From: Paucibacter sp. KBW04
GTDB lineage: Bacteria > Pseudomonadota > Gammaproteobacteria > Burkholderiales > Burkholderiaceae_C
Direction of reading: 5' to 3'
Assembly (NCBI RefSeq): GCF_003852425.1
Contig: NZ_QAJN01000002.1
Coordinates: forward strand, 124,001-188,000
DNA: 64,000 nucleotides
This document shows positions 26,601-33,680 of the stretch, one piece after another. The notes beneath the pieces were generated by a model. The model had not been told where the DNA came from. It ran no database searches and was given only the letters and a program-made list of their open reading frames with translations. Positions within the stretch are counted from its first letter, which is position 1; every line of letters begins with the position of its first letter. The translations under genes were made by a program, and so were the position numbers.

Positions 26601-26658
26601 GCACTGCCGGGGCCGCAAACGCGGCGGCCAGCAAGGCAACAATGGGTTTGAGTTTCAT
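23617..26658 (-). CDS. Large secreted ExeM/NucH-type endonuclease with lamin-tail and RTX domains
   Basis: 1013 residues from the ATG at 26658, which starts a clear Sec signal (MKLKPIVALLAAAFAAPAVLA). A lamin-tail domain (about 25-170) begins VVISQVYGGG. The endonuclease/exonuclease/phosphatase domain runs from about 566 (VRIASANVLNFF) to 883 (SSDHDPMVLGL), with EIQNNG, LGDFN and SDHDP catalytic motifs. Residues 889-925 hold RTX calcium-binding nonapeptides (GTAGNDVLVGTAGDDIIEGG). Family members degrade extracellular DNA. The combination of a Sec signal and an RTX C-terminus is unusual. The stop codon is the TTA flank of a MITE-like element. Confidence 0.92.
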   Translation of the reverse strand: MKLKPIVALLAAAFAAPAVLASAQGVVISQVYGGGAATTGSPSYKYDYIEIFNGGSNPVDLSGYSLQYGSATGTGNWAVAALNNLANPVLQPGRYLLIRQSTGTGALGADITIQDGTGNLSMSASNGKVALVSSTLALSGANPVSASLVDLVGYGTANGFEGAATPALSSTTAALRKLAGCTDSDNNSADFTVGTPLLRNSATPANVCGGTQPFQPIVPNCPNATATSGANSVFSVGASDADSLVNSALATAAWPAGISLGSFSAATAPGGSATQNINVAASVAGGTYNLGLQWGNNDGQSATCSFSVTVAGLTPIYNIQGSGASSPLVNQTVSTKGIVTHLAPTGFYLQDRLGDGDPSTSDGIFVYTVTAPTVAVGAEVSLSGLVTEFTSGQSTITQLKNISGLTTLSTGNAIQPTAVDLTTLAPGGLEAFEGMLVTLTGPITVQQNYFLGRYGQLTVAAGGRMLNPTNVLRPGPDAQALAAANLARALILDDNSSAQNPAVVPYMGVDNTNRAGDTADSLTGVIDYGPATANASGASMYRLQPTVAPAFTRANPRPLTAPAVGGNVRIASANVLNFFTTFTNGQTAAGGTGQGCSLGGSVSAANCRGADNLNEYQRQIAKTVAELSTLNADVVGLMEIQNNGEVAVTTLVNALNAKMGAGTYAVTPPPAQGTGDDAIRVAMIYKPAKLSLVGASISDPSPINNRPTFAQGFQAPNGERFAVVVNHFKSKSCSSAAGPDADQGDLQGCYNATRVEQALQLQNFVNQVKTVAGTNDLVLLGDFNSYAQEDPVYTLTQNGQIVDLVGLFEPADYSYVFDGFAGRLDHGFGTASLVSKVAGATSWHINADEPLVIDYNTEFNPAAYYTPTPFRSSDHDPMVLGLNLYKQIKGTAGNDVLVGTAGDDIIEGGLGRDTLTGGAGNNQFVYKTGADGLDTITDFKPGQDLLVFTELLANAGIESSDPLAAGLVTCANSSAGAVVGYDPDGASGAVRSRPVVVLKNVSCSALQANSFRF

Positions 26659-26852
26659 GGTGATGGAGTAGAAGAGAGAGACCGCACTCCGGGCTTGAAA
26701 CCATGCATTTCTCAAAGGCACTGGGCCGATCAAATGCTGCAAACCCGGCTCTCGCGCCAAGAACTGCCCAGGCGCTGCGGCGGATGCTAGCGCCCAAATA
26801 TGACGGTTGATGACATGCAAAACCCTCGTCTGAGGGGCCGGGTGTACCCGAA

Positions 26853-28298
26853 TCAGGGACTTGCACGGCGCTGTATTTGCGCCGCCATCTGAGCCAGTTT
26901 GGCAATCGCCGGCTCCACCCGTGCATCGTCCGGGTGGCCCACATTCAGGCGCAGGGCCTGGCGGAAACGCCGATCGGCCGAGAAGAGCTGACCCGGTGCC
27001 GTGCTGATGCCGGCCTCTAGCGCCTCGCGATGCAGGGCCAGGGTGTCCACCTCAGCCGGCAGCTGCAGCCAAAGAAAGTAACCGCCGTCCGGCTGCGAGA
27101 CCCGCGTGCCCGCGGGAAAGTGGCGCAGCACCAGGGCGCGTGCCCGCGCCATGCTGGCGGCCAGGGCCTGCCGCAGGCTACGCAGATGGCGCTCGTAGCC
27201 GCCCTGCTCCAGATACTCGGCCAGGGCCAGCTGCGAGGGCACGGCCGTGGCCAGCGAACTCATCATCTTGAGCCGCTGCAGCTGCGGTGCAAAACGCCCG
27301 GCCGCCGCCCAGCCGACCCGGTAGCCCGGCGCCAGGCATTTGGAGAAGGAGCTGCAATGCAGCACCCCGCCCTCCTGATCGAAGGCCTTGGCCGGGCGCG
27401 GGCGCTGGATGCCGTGATACAGCTCGGCATAGACATCGTCCTCGATCAAGGGCACGCCGTGCCGGGCCAGCAAGGCGACCAAGGCCTTCTTGCGTGCCAC
27501 GGGCATCAAGGCCCCCAGCGGATTCTGAAAATTAGGCATGAACCAGCAGGCGGCAATCGGCTGCCGGGCCAGCAGTTCGGCCAGGGCATCGGGGTCCACA
27601 CCCAGGCGCGGATCGGTTGGGACCTCGACGGCGCGCAGATGCAGGCGCTCCAGGGCTTGCAAGGCGGCGTAAAAGGTCGGGCCTTCCACCGCCACCACAT
27701 CGCCCGGCCGGGTCACGGCCTGCAGGCACAGGCCTAGCGCCTCCATCGCGCCATTGCAGATCACCAACTCCTGCGGCGCCAGCGCGATATCGTGCTGGCC
27801 ATAGCGCCGCCGCAGGGCTTGCAAGAGGCGGGCATTGCCGCTGGTCAGCTCGGCGGTGAGTTGGCGGGGCGGCAGCTGGCGCATGGCACGGGCGCCGCAG
27901 CGCGCCAGCTGGGCCAGCGGGAACAGCTCGGCCGCGGCAAAGGCCGAGCCCAGGGGCACGACCTCGGCGTCGCGGGTGGAGCCCAGCACATCGAAGATCA
28001 ACTCGCTGATCACCACCTCGGTGGCGGCTGCCGGCGCAGGCGCTTGCAAGGCCGCCGCCAGCGGCGCGGCCCGTGCCCGCCTGAGCTTGCGCACGTAATA
28101 GCCCGAGCGGGGCCGCGCCTCGATCAGGCCGCGCGCCTCCAGCAAGTAGTAAGCCTGGAACACGGTGGAGGGGCTGATGCCCCGCGCCAAGCAGGCCTGG
28201 CGCACTGAGGGCAGGCGGTCGCCGGCCGACAGCGCGCCGCTGTGGATGCGTTCCTCCAGCTCCTCGGCCAGGCTTTCAAACAGAGTCGTGGCGCTCAT
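26853..28298 (-). CDS. MocR-type regulator (GntR helix-turn-helix + aminotransferase domain)
   Basis: 481 residues. The N-terminal 70 residues form a GntR winged helix (RLPSVRQACLARGISPSTVFQAY). The rest is a fold-type I aminotransferase domain with the PLP-binding Lys in SSFSKCLAPGYRVGW, an Asn/Asp pair in FMPNFQNPLG and DDVYAEL. MocR regulators control genes of PLP, GABA, taurine or polyamine metabolism. The target here is unclear; the divergent neighbour is ccoG, which is not an obvious MocR target. Confidence 0.92.
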   Translation of the reverse strand: MSATTLFESLAEELEERIHSGALSAGDRLPSVRQACLARGISPSTVFQAYYLLEARGLIEARPRSGYYVRKLRRARAAPLAAALQAPAPAAATEVVISELIFDVLGSTRDAEVVPLGSAFAAAELFPLAQLARCGARAMRQLPPRQLTAELTSGNARLLQALRRRYGQHDIALAPQELVICNGAMEALGLCLQAVTRPGDVVAVEGPTFYAALQALERLHLRAVEVPTDPRLGVDPDALAELLARQPIAACWFMPNFQNPLGALMPVARKKALVALLARHGVPLIEDDVYAELYHGIQRPRPAKAFDQEGGVLHCSSFSKCLAPGYRVGWAAAGRFAPQLQRLKMMSSLATAVPSQLALAEYLEQGGYERHLRSLRQALAASMARARALVLRHFPAGTRVSQPDGGYFLWLQLPAEVDTLALHREALEAGISTAPGQLFSADRRFRQALRLNVGHPDDARVEPAIAKLAQMAAQIQRRASP

Positions 28299-28390
28299 GG
28301 GGCTTGATCTGATCCGGTAGTTTTGTCAGAAAAGTGATTACACCATCTCAGATGAGCTTAGGCCAAGATCGCTGCCAGCCCTCCTGCACC

Positions 28391-29845
28391 ATGAGCTTGC
28401 CGTCCATGTCCAGTCCCATCCCCAGCACTCGCCATCCCATCATTCCCATCCGCAGCCTGCTGCCCGAGCTGGAGGGCCTTGAGGCCGCCCACAAAGTCCA
28501 GGTGCGCAGCGTGCGCGGCCGCTTCAGTCGCCTGCGCCTTGGCTTGCTGCTGCTGACCCAGCTGGTGTTTCTGGGTCTGCCCTGGTTGCAAATCAACGAT
28601 CGCCAGGCGGTTCGCTTCGATCTGGAGGCCCAGCGCTTTCACCTCTTCAAACTGGTGCTGCTGCCGCAGGACCTGATCTATCTGACCGGCTTGCTGGTCA
28701 TCAGCGCCCTGCTGCTCTTCTTCGTCACCACCTTGTTCGGCCGGGTCTGGTGCGGCTTCGCCTGCCCGCAAACCGTCTACACCCAGCTCTTCATCGGCCT
28801 GGAAAAACGCTTCGAGGGCGAGCGCCACCAGCGCCTGCGCCTGGATCAGGCCGCCTGGGGGCCGCAGAAGATGGCCCGCCGCGGCGGCAAGCATCTGGCC
28901 TGGCTGGCGCTGAGCTTTTGGGTAGGCCTGAGCTTTGTGGGCTGGTTCTCGCCCATGCGGGAGTTGGGAGCGCAGCTGCTGAGCCTGAACTTGGGGCCCT
29001 GGGAAGCCTTTTGGGCCCTGTTCTACGGCGGCTTCACCTATCTGAACGCCGGCCTGCTGCGCGAGAAGATCTGCCAACATATGTGTCCTTACGGCCGCTT
29101 CCAGGGCGCCATGCTGGATGCCGACACCTTGCTCGTCAGCTACGACGCCCAGCGCGGTGAGCCGCGCGGCAAACAAACCAGCAAATCCAGCGGCGCCTGT
29201 GTGGACTGCAGCCTGTGTGTGCAGGTCTGCCCGGTGGGCATAGACATCCGTCAAGGTGTGCAATCGGCCTGCATAGGCTGCGCCGTCTGCATCGATGCCT
29301 GCGATCAAGTCATGGACAAGCTGCAGGCGCCGCGCGGCCTGATCCGCTACGCCAGTGAGAACGGCGCCCAGGCCGCCCGCCTTGGCTGGCAATTAGCCCG
29401 GCCCCGGGTGCGCATCTATGCAGGCCTCTTGCTAGGCCTGTGCCTGGCCATGGCCTGGGGCTTGTCGCAGCGCGACGAGCTGCGCCTGGACGTGATCCGT
29501 GACCGTGGCGTGATGGCGCGTCAGGTGGACGAGGGCGCGGTGGAAAACATCTACCGCCTGCAGGTGGTGAATCTGTCGGAAGAGGCGCGCCAGATTCGCC
29601 TCACGCTGCAAGGCTTGCCGGGGGCGGAACTGGTGGGCAGTAGTAGCGGCAGCAACGGCAGCACCGAGTTCCGCGGTGGCGAGGCCCGCAGCCTGGTCGT
29701 GGCGGTGCGCCTGTCGGCGCCAGCGGCAGCGGCTCTGCGGCTTGGCAAGTCTGGCCAAGGCGCTAGCTCGCCCATCGCCTTTCAGATCAGCAATGGCCTG
29801 GGCGAGCAGGTCGAGGAGCCCTCGACCTTTGTCTTGCCGCGCTGA
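28391..29845 (+). CDS. ccoG: Cytochrome c oxidase accessory protein CcoG (FixG/RdxA)
   Basis: 484 residues from the ATG at 28391 (an in-frame ATG at 28406 is also possible). Five or so transmembrane segments surround CGFACPQTVYTQ and CQHMCPYGRFQG. Two ferredoxin-type 4Fe-4S motifs follow: CVDCSLCVQVCP and CIGCAVCIDACD. A C-terminal periplasmic Ig-like domain (about 370-484) completes the family architecture. CcoG reduces copper for assembly of the CuB site of cbb3 oxidase. The ccoNOP genes are not in this window, so it is separated from the usual operon or placed after it elsewhere. Confidence 0.93.
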   Translation: MSLPSMSSPIPSTRHPIIPIRSLLPELEGLEAAHKVQVRSVRGRFSRLRLGLLLLTQLVFLGLPWLQINDRQAVRFDLEAQRFHLFKLVLLPQDLIYLTGLLVISALLLFFVTTLFGRVWCGFACPQTVYTQLFIGLEKRFEGERHQRLRLDQAAWGPQKMARRGGKHLAWLALSFWVGLSFVGWFSPMRELGAQLLSLNLGPWEAFWALFYGGFTYLNAGLLREKICQHMCPYGRFQGAMLDADTLLVSYDAQRGEPRGKQTSKSSGACVDCSLCVQVCPVGIDIRQGVQSACIGCAVCIDACDQVMDKLQAPRGLIRYASENGAQAARLGWQLARPRVRIYAGLLLGLCLAMAWGLSQRDELRLDVIRDRGVMARQVDEGAVENIYRLQVVNLSEEARQIRLTLQGLPGAELVGSSSGSNGSTEFRGGEARSLVVAVRLSAPAAAALRLGKSGQGASSPIAFQISNGLGEQVEEPSTFVLPR

Positions 29846-29852
29846 AGGCGGC

Positions 29853-31004
29853 TCAGGCGTTCTCGCCCATGGCGCGCAGCACCCTGGCCTGCTCTTCCTC
29901 GTGCTGGGCCTCGGTGTCGGAAAAGCGCTGGGCGATCTGGTTGAAGTTGTCGGCCTCGGCGATGAAGGCGGCGACGATGTCGGGATCGAAATGGATGCCG
30001 CTGCCGGCCACGATCAGGCCATAAGCCTGGTCATGCGACATGGCGGGTTTGTAGACACGCCGGCTGATCAAGGCGTCGTACACATCAGCCAGGGCCATCA
30101 GGCGGGCCGAGATGGGAATGTCCTCACCGGCCAGGCCATTGGGGTAGCCGCTGCCGTCCCATTTCTCCTGGTGGCTGAGCGCAATCTCCTTGGCAAAGCG
30201 CAGAAACGGCGCCTGCTTTTGCATGCGGGACTCCCCCTCCACCAAGGCGCGATAGCCCAGGGTGGTGTGGGTCTTCATCACCTCGAACTCCTCCGGCGTC
30301 AGCCGGCCGGGCTTGAGCAGGATGCGATCCGGTACGCCGACCTTGCCGATGTCGTGCAGGGGGGCGCTCTTGACGATCAGCTCGATATTGCTGGGCGTCA
30401 GCTCGGCCGAGAAGCGCGCATGGCCTTGCAGATGATCGGCCAGGGCCTGCACATAGAGCTGGGTACGAACGAGATGGTGGCCAGTCTCGTTATCACGCGT
30501 TTCCGCCAGCGAAGCCAGGGCCATGATGGTGACGTCCTGCACCACCTGGATCTCATGCACCCGGCGGCGGACTTCCTCCTCCAGCGTGGCATTGCGATCC
30601 TTCAGCACCTGGCGCGCGTTCTTCAGCACCAGATGAGTTTCGATACGGGCTAACAAAATCGGTGGACTGACCGGCTTGGACAGAAAGTCCACCGCGCCCA
30701 GCTCAAAGCCTTGGGCCTCGGCCGAGGTGTCGCTGCGGGCGGTCAAAAAGACCACCGGGATCTCGGCGGTGCGGGGCTCGGCCTTCAGGCGGCGGCAGAC
30801 CTCGTAGCCATCCATGCCCGGCATCAGCACATCCAGCAGGATCAGGTCCGGCTGAGGGTCGCTGTTGGCAATCACCAACGCCTTTTCCCCGTTTGTGGCC
30901 ACCTTGATCTGGTAATGCTGCTTGAGCAGCCGCGAGATCAGGGCAAGGTTCTCGGGGGTATCGTCAACCACGAGGACCGACTGCCGAAGCGTCTGTTCCA
31001 CCAT
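29853..31004 (-). CDS. Response regulator with HD-GYP c-di-GMP phosphodiesterase output (RpfG-like)
   Basis: 383 residues. The receiver domain (1-120) has phosphoacceptor D58 in LILLDVLMPGMDG, with acidic pocket VVDD and Lys in FLSKPVS. The HD-GYP domain shows HDIGK (H217-D218) and DGSGYP (G286-Y287-P288), and the further metal ligands in LSHQEKWDG. It should hydrolyse c-di-GMP when phosphorylated. It is divergent from the globin stressosome operon across a 370-bp gap. No other kinase is adjacent, so the hybrid kinase at 33673 is the obvious partner. An alternative partner elsewhere cannot be excluded. Confidence 0.93.
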   Translation of the reverse strand: MVEQTLRQSVLVVDDTPENLALISRLLKQHYQIKVATNGEKALVIANSDPQPDLILLDVLMPGMDGYEVCRRLKAEPRTAEIPVVFLTARSDTSAEAQGFELGAVDFLSKPVSPPILLARIETHLVLKNARQVLKDRNATLEEEVRRRVHEIQVVQDVTIMALASLAETRDNETGHHLVRTQLYVQALADHLQGHARFSAELTPSNIELIVKSAPLHDIGKVGVPDRILLKPGRLTPEEFEVMKTHTTLGYRALVEGESRMQKQAPFLRFAKEIALSHQEKWDGSGYPNGLAGEDIPISARLMALADVYDALISRRVYKPAMSHDQAYGLIVAGSGIHFDPDIVAAFIAEADNFNQIAQRFSDTEAQHEEEQARVLRAMGENA

Positions 31005-31374
31005 AGATCTCCTATGTACCGTTCGACGTTCAGGGGCCTAACGCGTTAGCCAGCAGACACGTCAATACTCGGAATTCACCAGCACCAAGCCGCATTCAGC
31101 GCCTGACGCCACGCAAGGCCTCGATAGTATGCGGATCAAGAAATTCGATTGCAAGAAATGAGGGGCAGAGCGAGCCCAACTTGTGCAAAGCACAACGCCA
31201 CATAGTCCGCCGCTTGATTGAGTTATCTCAATCCCCGCTGGGCCAACATTCGCGCCACATTTACCCATGAAATAGTTTCATTTTTTGGGCGCTTTCGTCG
31301 AAGATGCAGTAACCGTCTACTCAGACGGCGAAGTCTGTCCCTGCCATTCTTCAGGTGAACCACGGAGCGCAACT
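31005..31374. other. Divergent control region between HD-GYP regulator and stressosome operon
   Basis: 370 bp with no supported gene, clearly less GC-rich than the flanks. It contains an FNR-type dyad at 31216-31233 and a second short palindrome ATGAAA-TAG-TTTCAT at 31267-31281 followed by five T. The latter may be an operator or a weak terminator/attenuator before rsbR. Confidence 0.6.
31216..31233. promoter_or_regulatory. FNR/CRP-type dyad upstream of the globin stressosome
   Basis: GATTGAG-TTAT-CTCAATC is a perfect 7-bp dyad with a 4-nt centre. The core TTGAG-N4-CTCAA differs from the FNR/ANR/DNR consensus TTGAT-N4-ATCAA at one base per half-site. It lies about 140 bp before the rsbR start codon. 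Binding by an oxygen or nitric-oxide sensing regulator of this superfamily is an inference. Confidence 0.5.
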
Positions 31375-32289
31375 ATGTCCTCGGTCGATCTTCACAATGA
31401 ATCGCTCGCCAATGTTCAGCAGCTGCGCGCCATGCTAGACATTGACGATGAGTTGCTGGACGACGTGCAGCGCTACGGCAAGATCGTCATTCCGCAGCTG
31501 CCGCAGTTTCTGGACGCCTTCTACGCCTGGATGGCAGGCCAACCCGACTACCGCACCTTCTTCTCCGACCCCGACCGGCTGCAACGCGTCAAGGGCGGCC
31601 AGCTGCGCTACTGGCAGGGCTTCTTCCAGGCCCAGGTGGACGACAACTATCTGCGTCGTCTGCGCGATGTCGGCGAGGTTCATGCCCGCATCGGCCTGCC
31701 TTTGCCGACGTACTTCGCGGCGATGGATGTGTCGCTCGCCATGCTCTTGGAGAACTTTTACGACAACTCCTTGGAGCCGGATGACTACATCCGCTGCGCC
31801 CGGGCCGTCACCCGCATGCTGCACTTCGACACCACGGCCGTGGTGGAGACCTACTCCCACCTGATCGGCCGTCGCATGGCCGAGCAGACCCGCACCCTGA
31901 TCGCCATGTCCACCCCGGTGACCTCGCTGTGGGAAGGGATTCTCTTGCTGCCCATCATCGGCCTGGTGGATTCGCGGCGCGCCCAGGACATCATGCATTC
32001 CTCGCTCTCGCGCATCGCCGAGTCACGCGCCAAGGTCTTCATCATCGACATCAGCGGCGTGTCGGTGGTGGACACGGCGGTGGCCAATCACCTGATCAAG
32101 GTGGTACAGGCCTCGCAGCTGATGGGCTGCTCCTGCATCTTGTCCGGCCTCTCTCCCGCCATCGCCCAAACCATTGTGGAGTTGGGCATCCCCGTCAACG
32201 ATTTGCGCACCACCTCGACCCTGCGCAATGCGCTGGAAATCGCCTTTAAGTTTGCCGGCGTCAGCGTCAAACAGATTACCGATAACTGA
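31375..32289 (+). CDS. rsbR: Globin-coupled RsbR stressosome sensor (protoglobin + STAS)
   Basis: 304 residues from the ATG at 31375. Residues about 10-165 form a sensor globin; the proximal heme ligand is H103 in GEVHARIGLPLPTYFAAM, the block seen in HemAT and other globin sensors. A linker joins a C-terminal STAS domain (about 180-295) with LLPIIGLVDS and FIIDISGV; S227 in the latter sits where RsbR proteins carry a phosphorylated Thr. Heme-globin RsbR of Vibrio is known to bind O2. It should form the shell of a stressosome with RsbS and report O2 or NO to RsbT. Confidence 0.93.
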   Translation: MSSVDLHNESLANVQQLRAMLDIDDELLDDVQRYGKIVIPQLPQFLDAFYAWMAGQPDYRTFFSDPDRLQRVKGGQLRYWQGFFQAQVDDNYLRRLRDVGEVHARIGLPLPTYFAAMDVSLAMLLENFYDNSLEPDDYIRCARAVTRMLHFDTTAVVETYSHLIGRRMAEQTRTLIAMSTPVTSLWEGILLLPIIGLVDSRRAQDIMHSSLSRIAESRAKVFIIDISGVSVVDTAVANHLIKVVQASQLMGCSCILSGLSPAIAQTIVELGIPVNDLRTTSTLRNALEIAFKFAGVSVKQITDN

Positions 32290-32302
32290 CCCCCTCCACG
32301 CC

Positions 32303-32665
32303 TTGGACGCCTCTAGCAATGTCGTTTACAGCCTGGTCTCGGGCTGTCTTGTCGCCACCATTCACGGCGAGATGACGGCCGAGTCCCTGCAGGCCATGAA
32401 TCAGCCCTTGCTGCTGCAGCTCAGCCGTAGCGAACAGCGTACGGTGTTGATCGATATGTCCAGCGTGGATCTGTTGGACCTGGTGGACTTCCAGGCCCTG
32501 CGCCAGATGCTGGGCGCCATCCATCTGATGGGCGCGCGCGCCGTCTTGATCGGCTTGCAAGCCGGTCTGGCGGCCTTGCTGGTCAATCTGGGGGCAGACA
32601 CCCGCGGCCTGCGCGTGGCAGGCACGCTGGAGCAAGCCCTCTCTGTTTACGGACGCAAAGCATGA
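32303..32665 (+). CDS. rsbS: RsbS-like STAS scaffold protein
   Basis: 120 residues if started at the TTG at 32303, which matches the usual RsbS length and leaves 13 bp after rsbR. An ATG at 32228 would overlap rsbR by 62 bp. The single STAS domain has the phosphorylation segment TVLIDMSSVDLLD, with S53 at the conserved kinase target position. RsbS forms the stressosome core and binds RsbT until phosphorylated. The stop overlaps the rsbT start (ATGA, 32662-32665). Confidence 0.88.
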   Translation: MDASSNVVYSLVSGCLVATIHGEMTAESLQAMNQPLLLQLSRSEQRTVLIDMSSVDLLDLVDFQALRQMLGAIHLMGARAVLIGLQAGLAALLVNLGADTRGLRVAGTLEQALSVYGRKA

Positions 32666-33072
32666 AGGTCGGCAAAGATGTGGAGGTCAGCATCAGCGGC
32701 GAGGCCGATCTCTGGATCGCCCTGGCCGAGGTGGACCTGCTGGCGCGCTCGGCGGGTTTTTCCGCAGCCGACACCGCCCGGCTCAAGACCGCGGCCTCCG
32801 AGCTGGCCCAGAACATCCTCAAATACGCCGGTCGCGGCCGCCTGTGCCTGCGCCTGCTGGACCCCTATCTGCAAGCAGGTGCTTGTGAGTTGGTAGCCCA
32901 GGACCAAGGCCCGGGCATCGCAGACATCAGCGCCGCCATGCGCGACAACTTCAGCACCGGCGGCACGCTGGGCCTGGGTCTGCCGGGGGTGCGCCGGCTC
33001 AGCGAATCCTTCAAGATCGACTCCAAACCGGGCGCGGGCACCGTGGTCACCGCCCGTTTCAGCCGACGCTAA
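32662..33072 (+). CDS. rsbT: RsbT serine/threonine switch kinase
   Basis: 136 residues, close to the usual 133. A GHKL ATPase fold with N-box ASELAQNILKYAG, G1 motif DQGPGIAD and lid GLGLPGVRRLSESF. In characterised stressosomes RsbT phosphorylates RsbR and RsbS, is released, and binds a downstream effector. No RsbU phosphatase or sigma-B is encoded here, so the effector is probably the hybrid kinase two genes downstream. Confidence 0.93.
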   Translation: MKVGKDVEVSISGEADLWIALAEVDLLARSAGFSAADTARLKTAASELAQNILKYAGRGRLCLRLLDPYLQAGACELVAQDQGPGIADISAAMRDNFSTGGTLGLGLPGVRRLSESFKIDSKPGAGTVVTARFSRR

Positions 33073-33083
33073 GGCGGGCCGAG

Positions 33084-33680
33084 ATGAAGCTCGAACACGG
33101 CAGCTACAACCTCCCCTGCTTCGGGCAGACCGAGTCGGGGGATCTGGTCTTCACCCAAGTCACCGAGCAGGGGTTGCTGTTTGGCCTGATCGATGTGTCG
33201 GGCCATGGCGAGCAAGCGGCCAAGGTGGCCCAGGAAATTAAGGCCTGGATAGGCGACAAGGCGCCGGAGCGGCCGATGGTGTTTCTGCAGCAGCTGGACA
33301 AGCTTTTGCGCGGCCATGGCAGCGGGGTGGGCGTGGTCTGCAATCTGGACACCCAGAAAGCGCTGCTGAGCTATTGCGGCGTCGGCAACCCCTTGCTCTG
33401 GTTGGTGGACAAGCATCAGGTACACAGCTTCCCCGCCAAACCCGGCCTGATCGGCCAGTACCTGCCGCGCCTGGAAGAGCGGCAGGTCAAGGTCGACCTG
33501 GACGATGTGATCGTGCTGGCCTCCGATGGCGTGTCCTCCAGCGCCATCTGCGTCGACGGCTTCCCGGCCAATAAGCTGCGCACCATGTCAGCCGCCGACT
33601 GCGCGCTCAATCTGGTGCGGCAGCAAGGCCGCTTCCACGACGACGCCAGCTGCCTGGTGGTACGGTGCTGCCATGATTGA
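33084..33680 (+). CDS. rsbX: RsbX-type PP2C-like serine phosphatase
   Basis: 198 residues, as in typical RsbX (about 199). A SpoIIE/PP2C fold with metal-binding [11 protein letters not shown], the GVGNPLLWL strand and the late VLASDGVSS and HDDASCLVV motifs. RsbX resets the stressosome by dephosphorylating RsbS and RsbR. The last codons overlap the start of the hybrid kinase by eight bases (33673-33680), so the kinase is translationally coupled to the stressosome genes. Confidence 0.92.
   Translation: MKLEHGSYNLPCFGQTESGDLVFTQVTEQGLLFGLIDVSGHGEQAAKVAQEIKAWIGDKAPERPMVFLQQLDKLLRGHGSGVGVVCNLDTQKALLSYCGVGNPLLWLVDKHQVHSFPAKPGLIGQYLPRLEERQVKVDLDDVIVLASDGVSSSAICVDGFPANKLRTMSAADCALNLVRQQGRFHDDASCLVVRCCHD

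Noticed and set aside
24181-26790. An 869-codon open frame on the plus strand
   Set aside because: It is antisense to the secreted nuclease, with repetitive His/Gly/Arg composition and no recognisable motif.
28299-28390. FNR site upstream of ccoG
   Set aside because: TTGATCTGATCC near 28304 has only one good half-site; the second half does not fit ATCAA.
31267-31286. Intrinsic terminator before rsbR
   Set aside because: ATGAAA-TAG-TTTCAT followed by T5 is short and AT-rich, so weak as a terminator. It is kept only as a possible operator in the control region.
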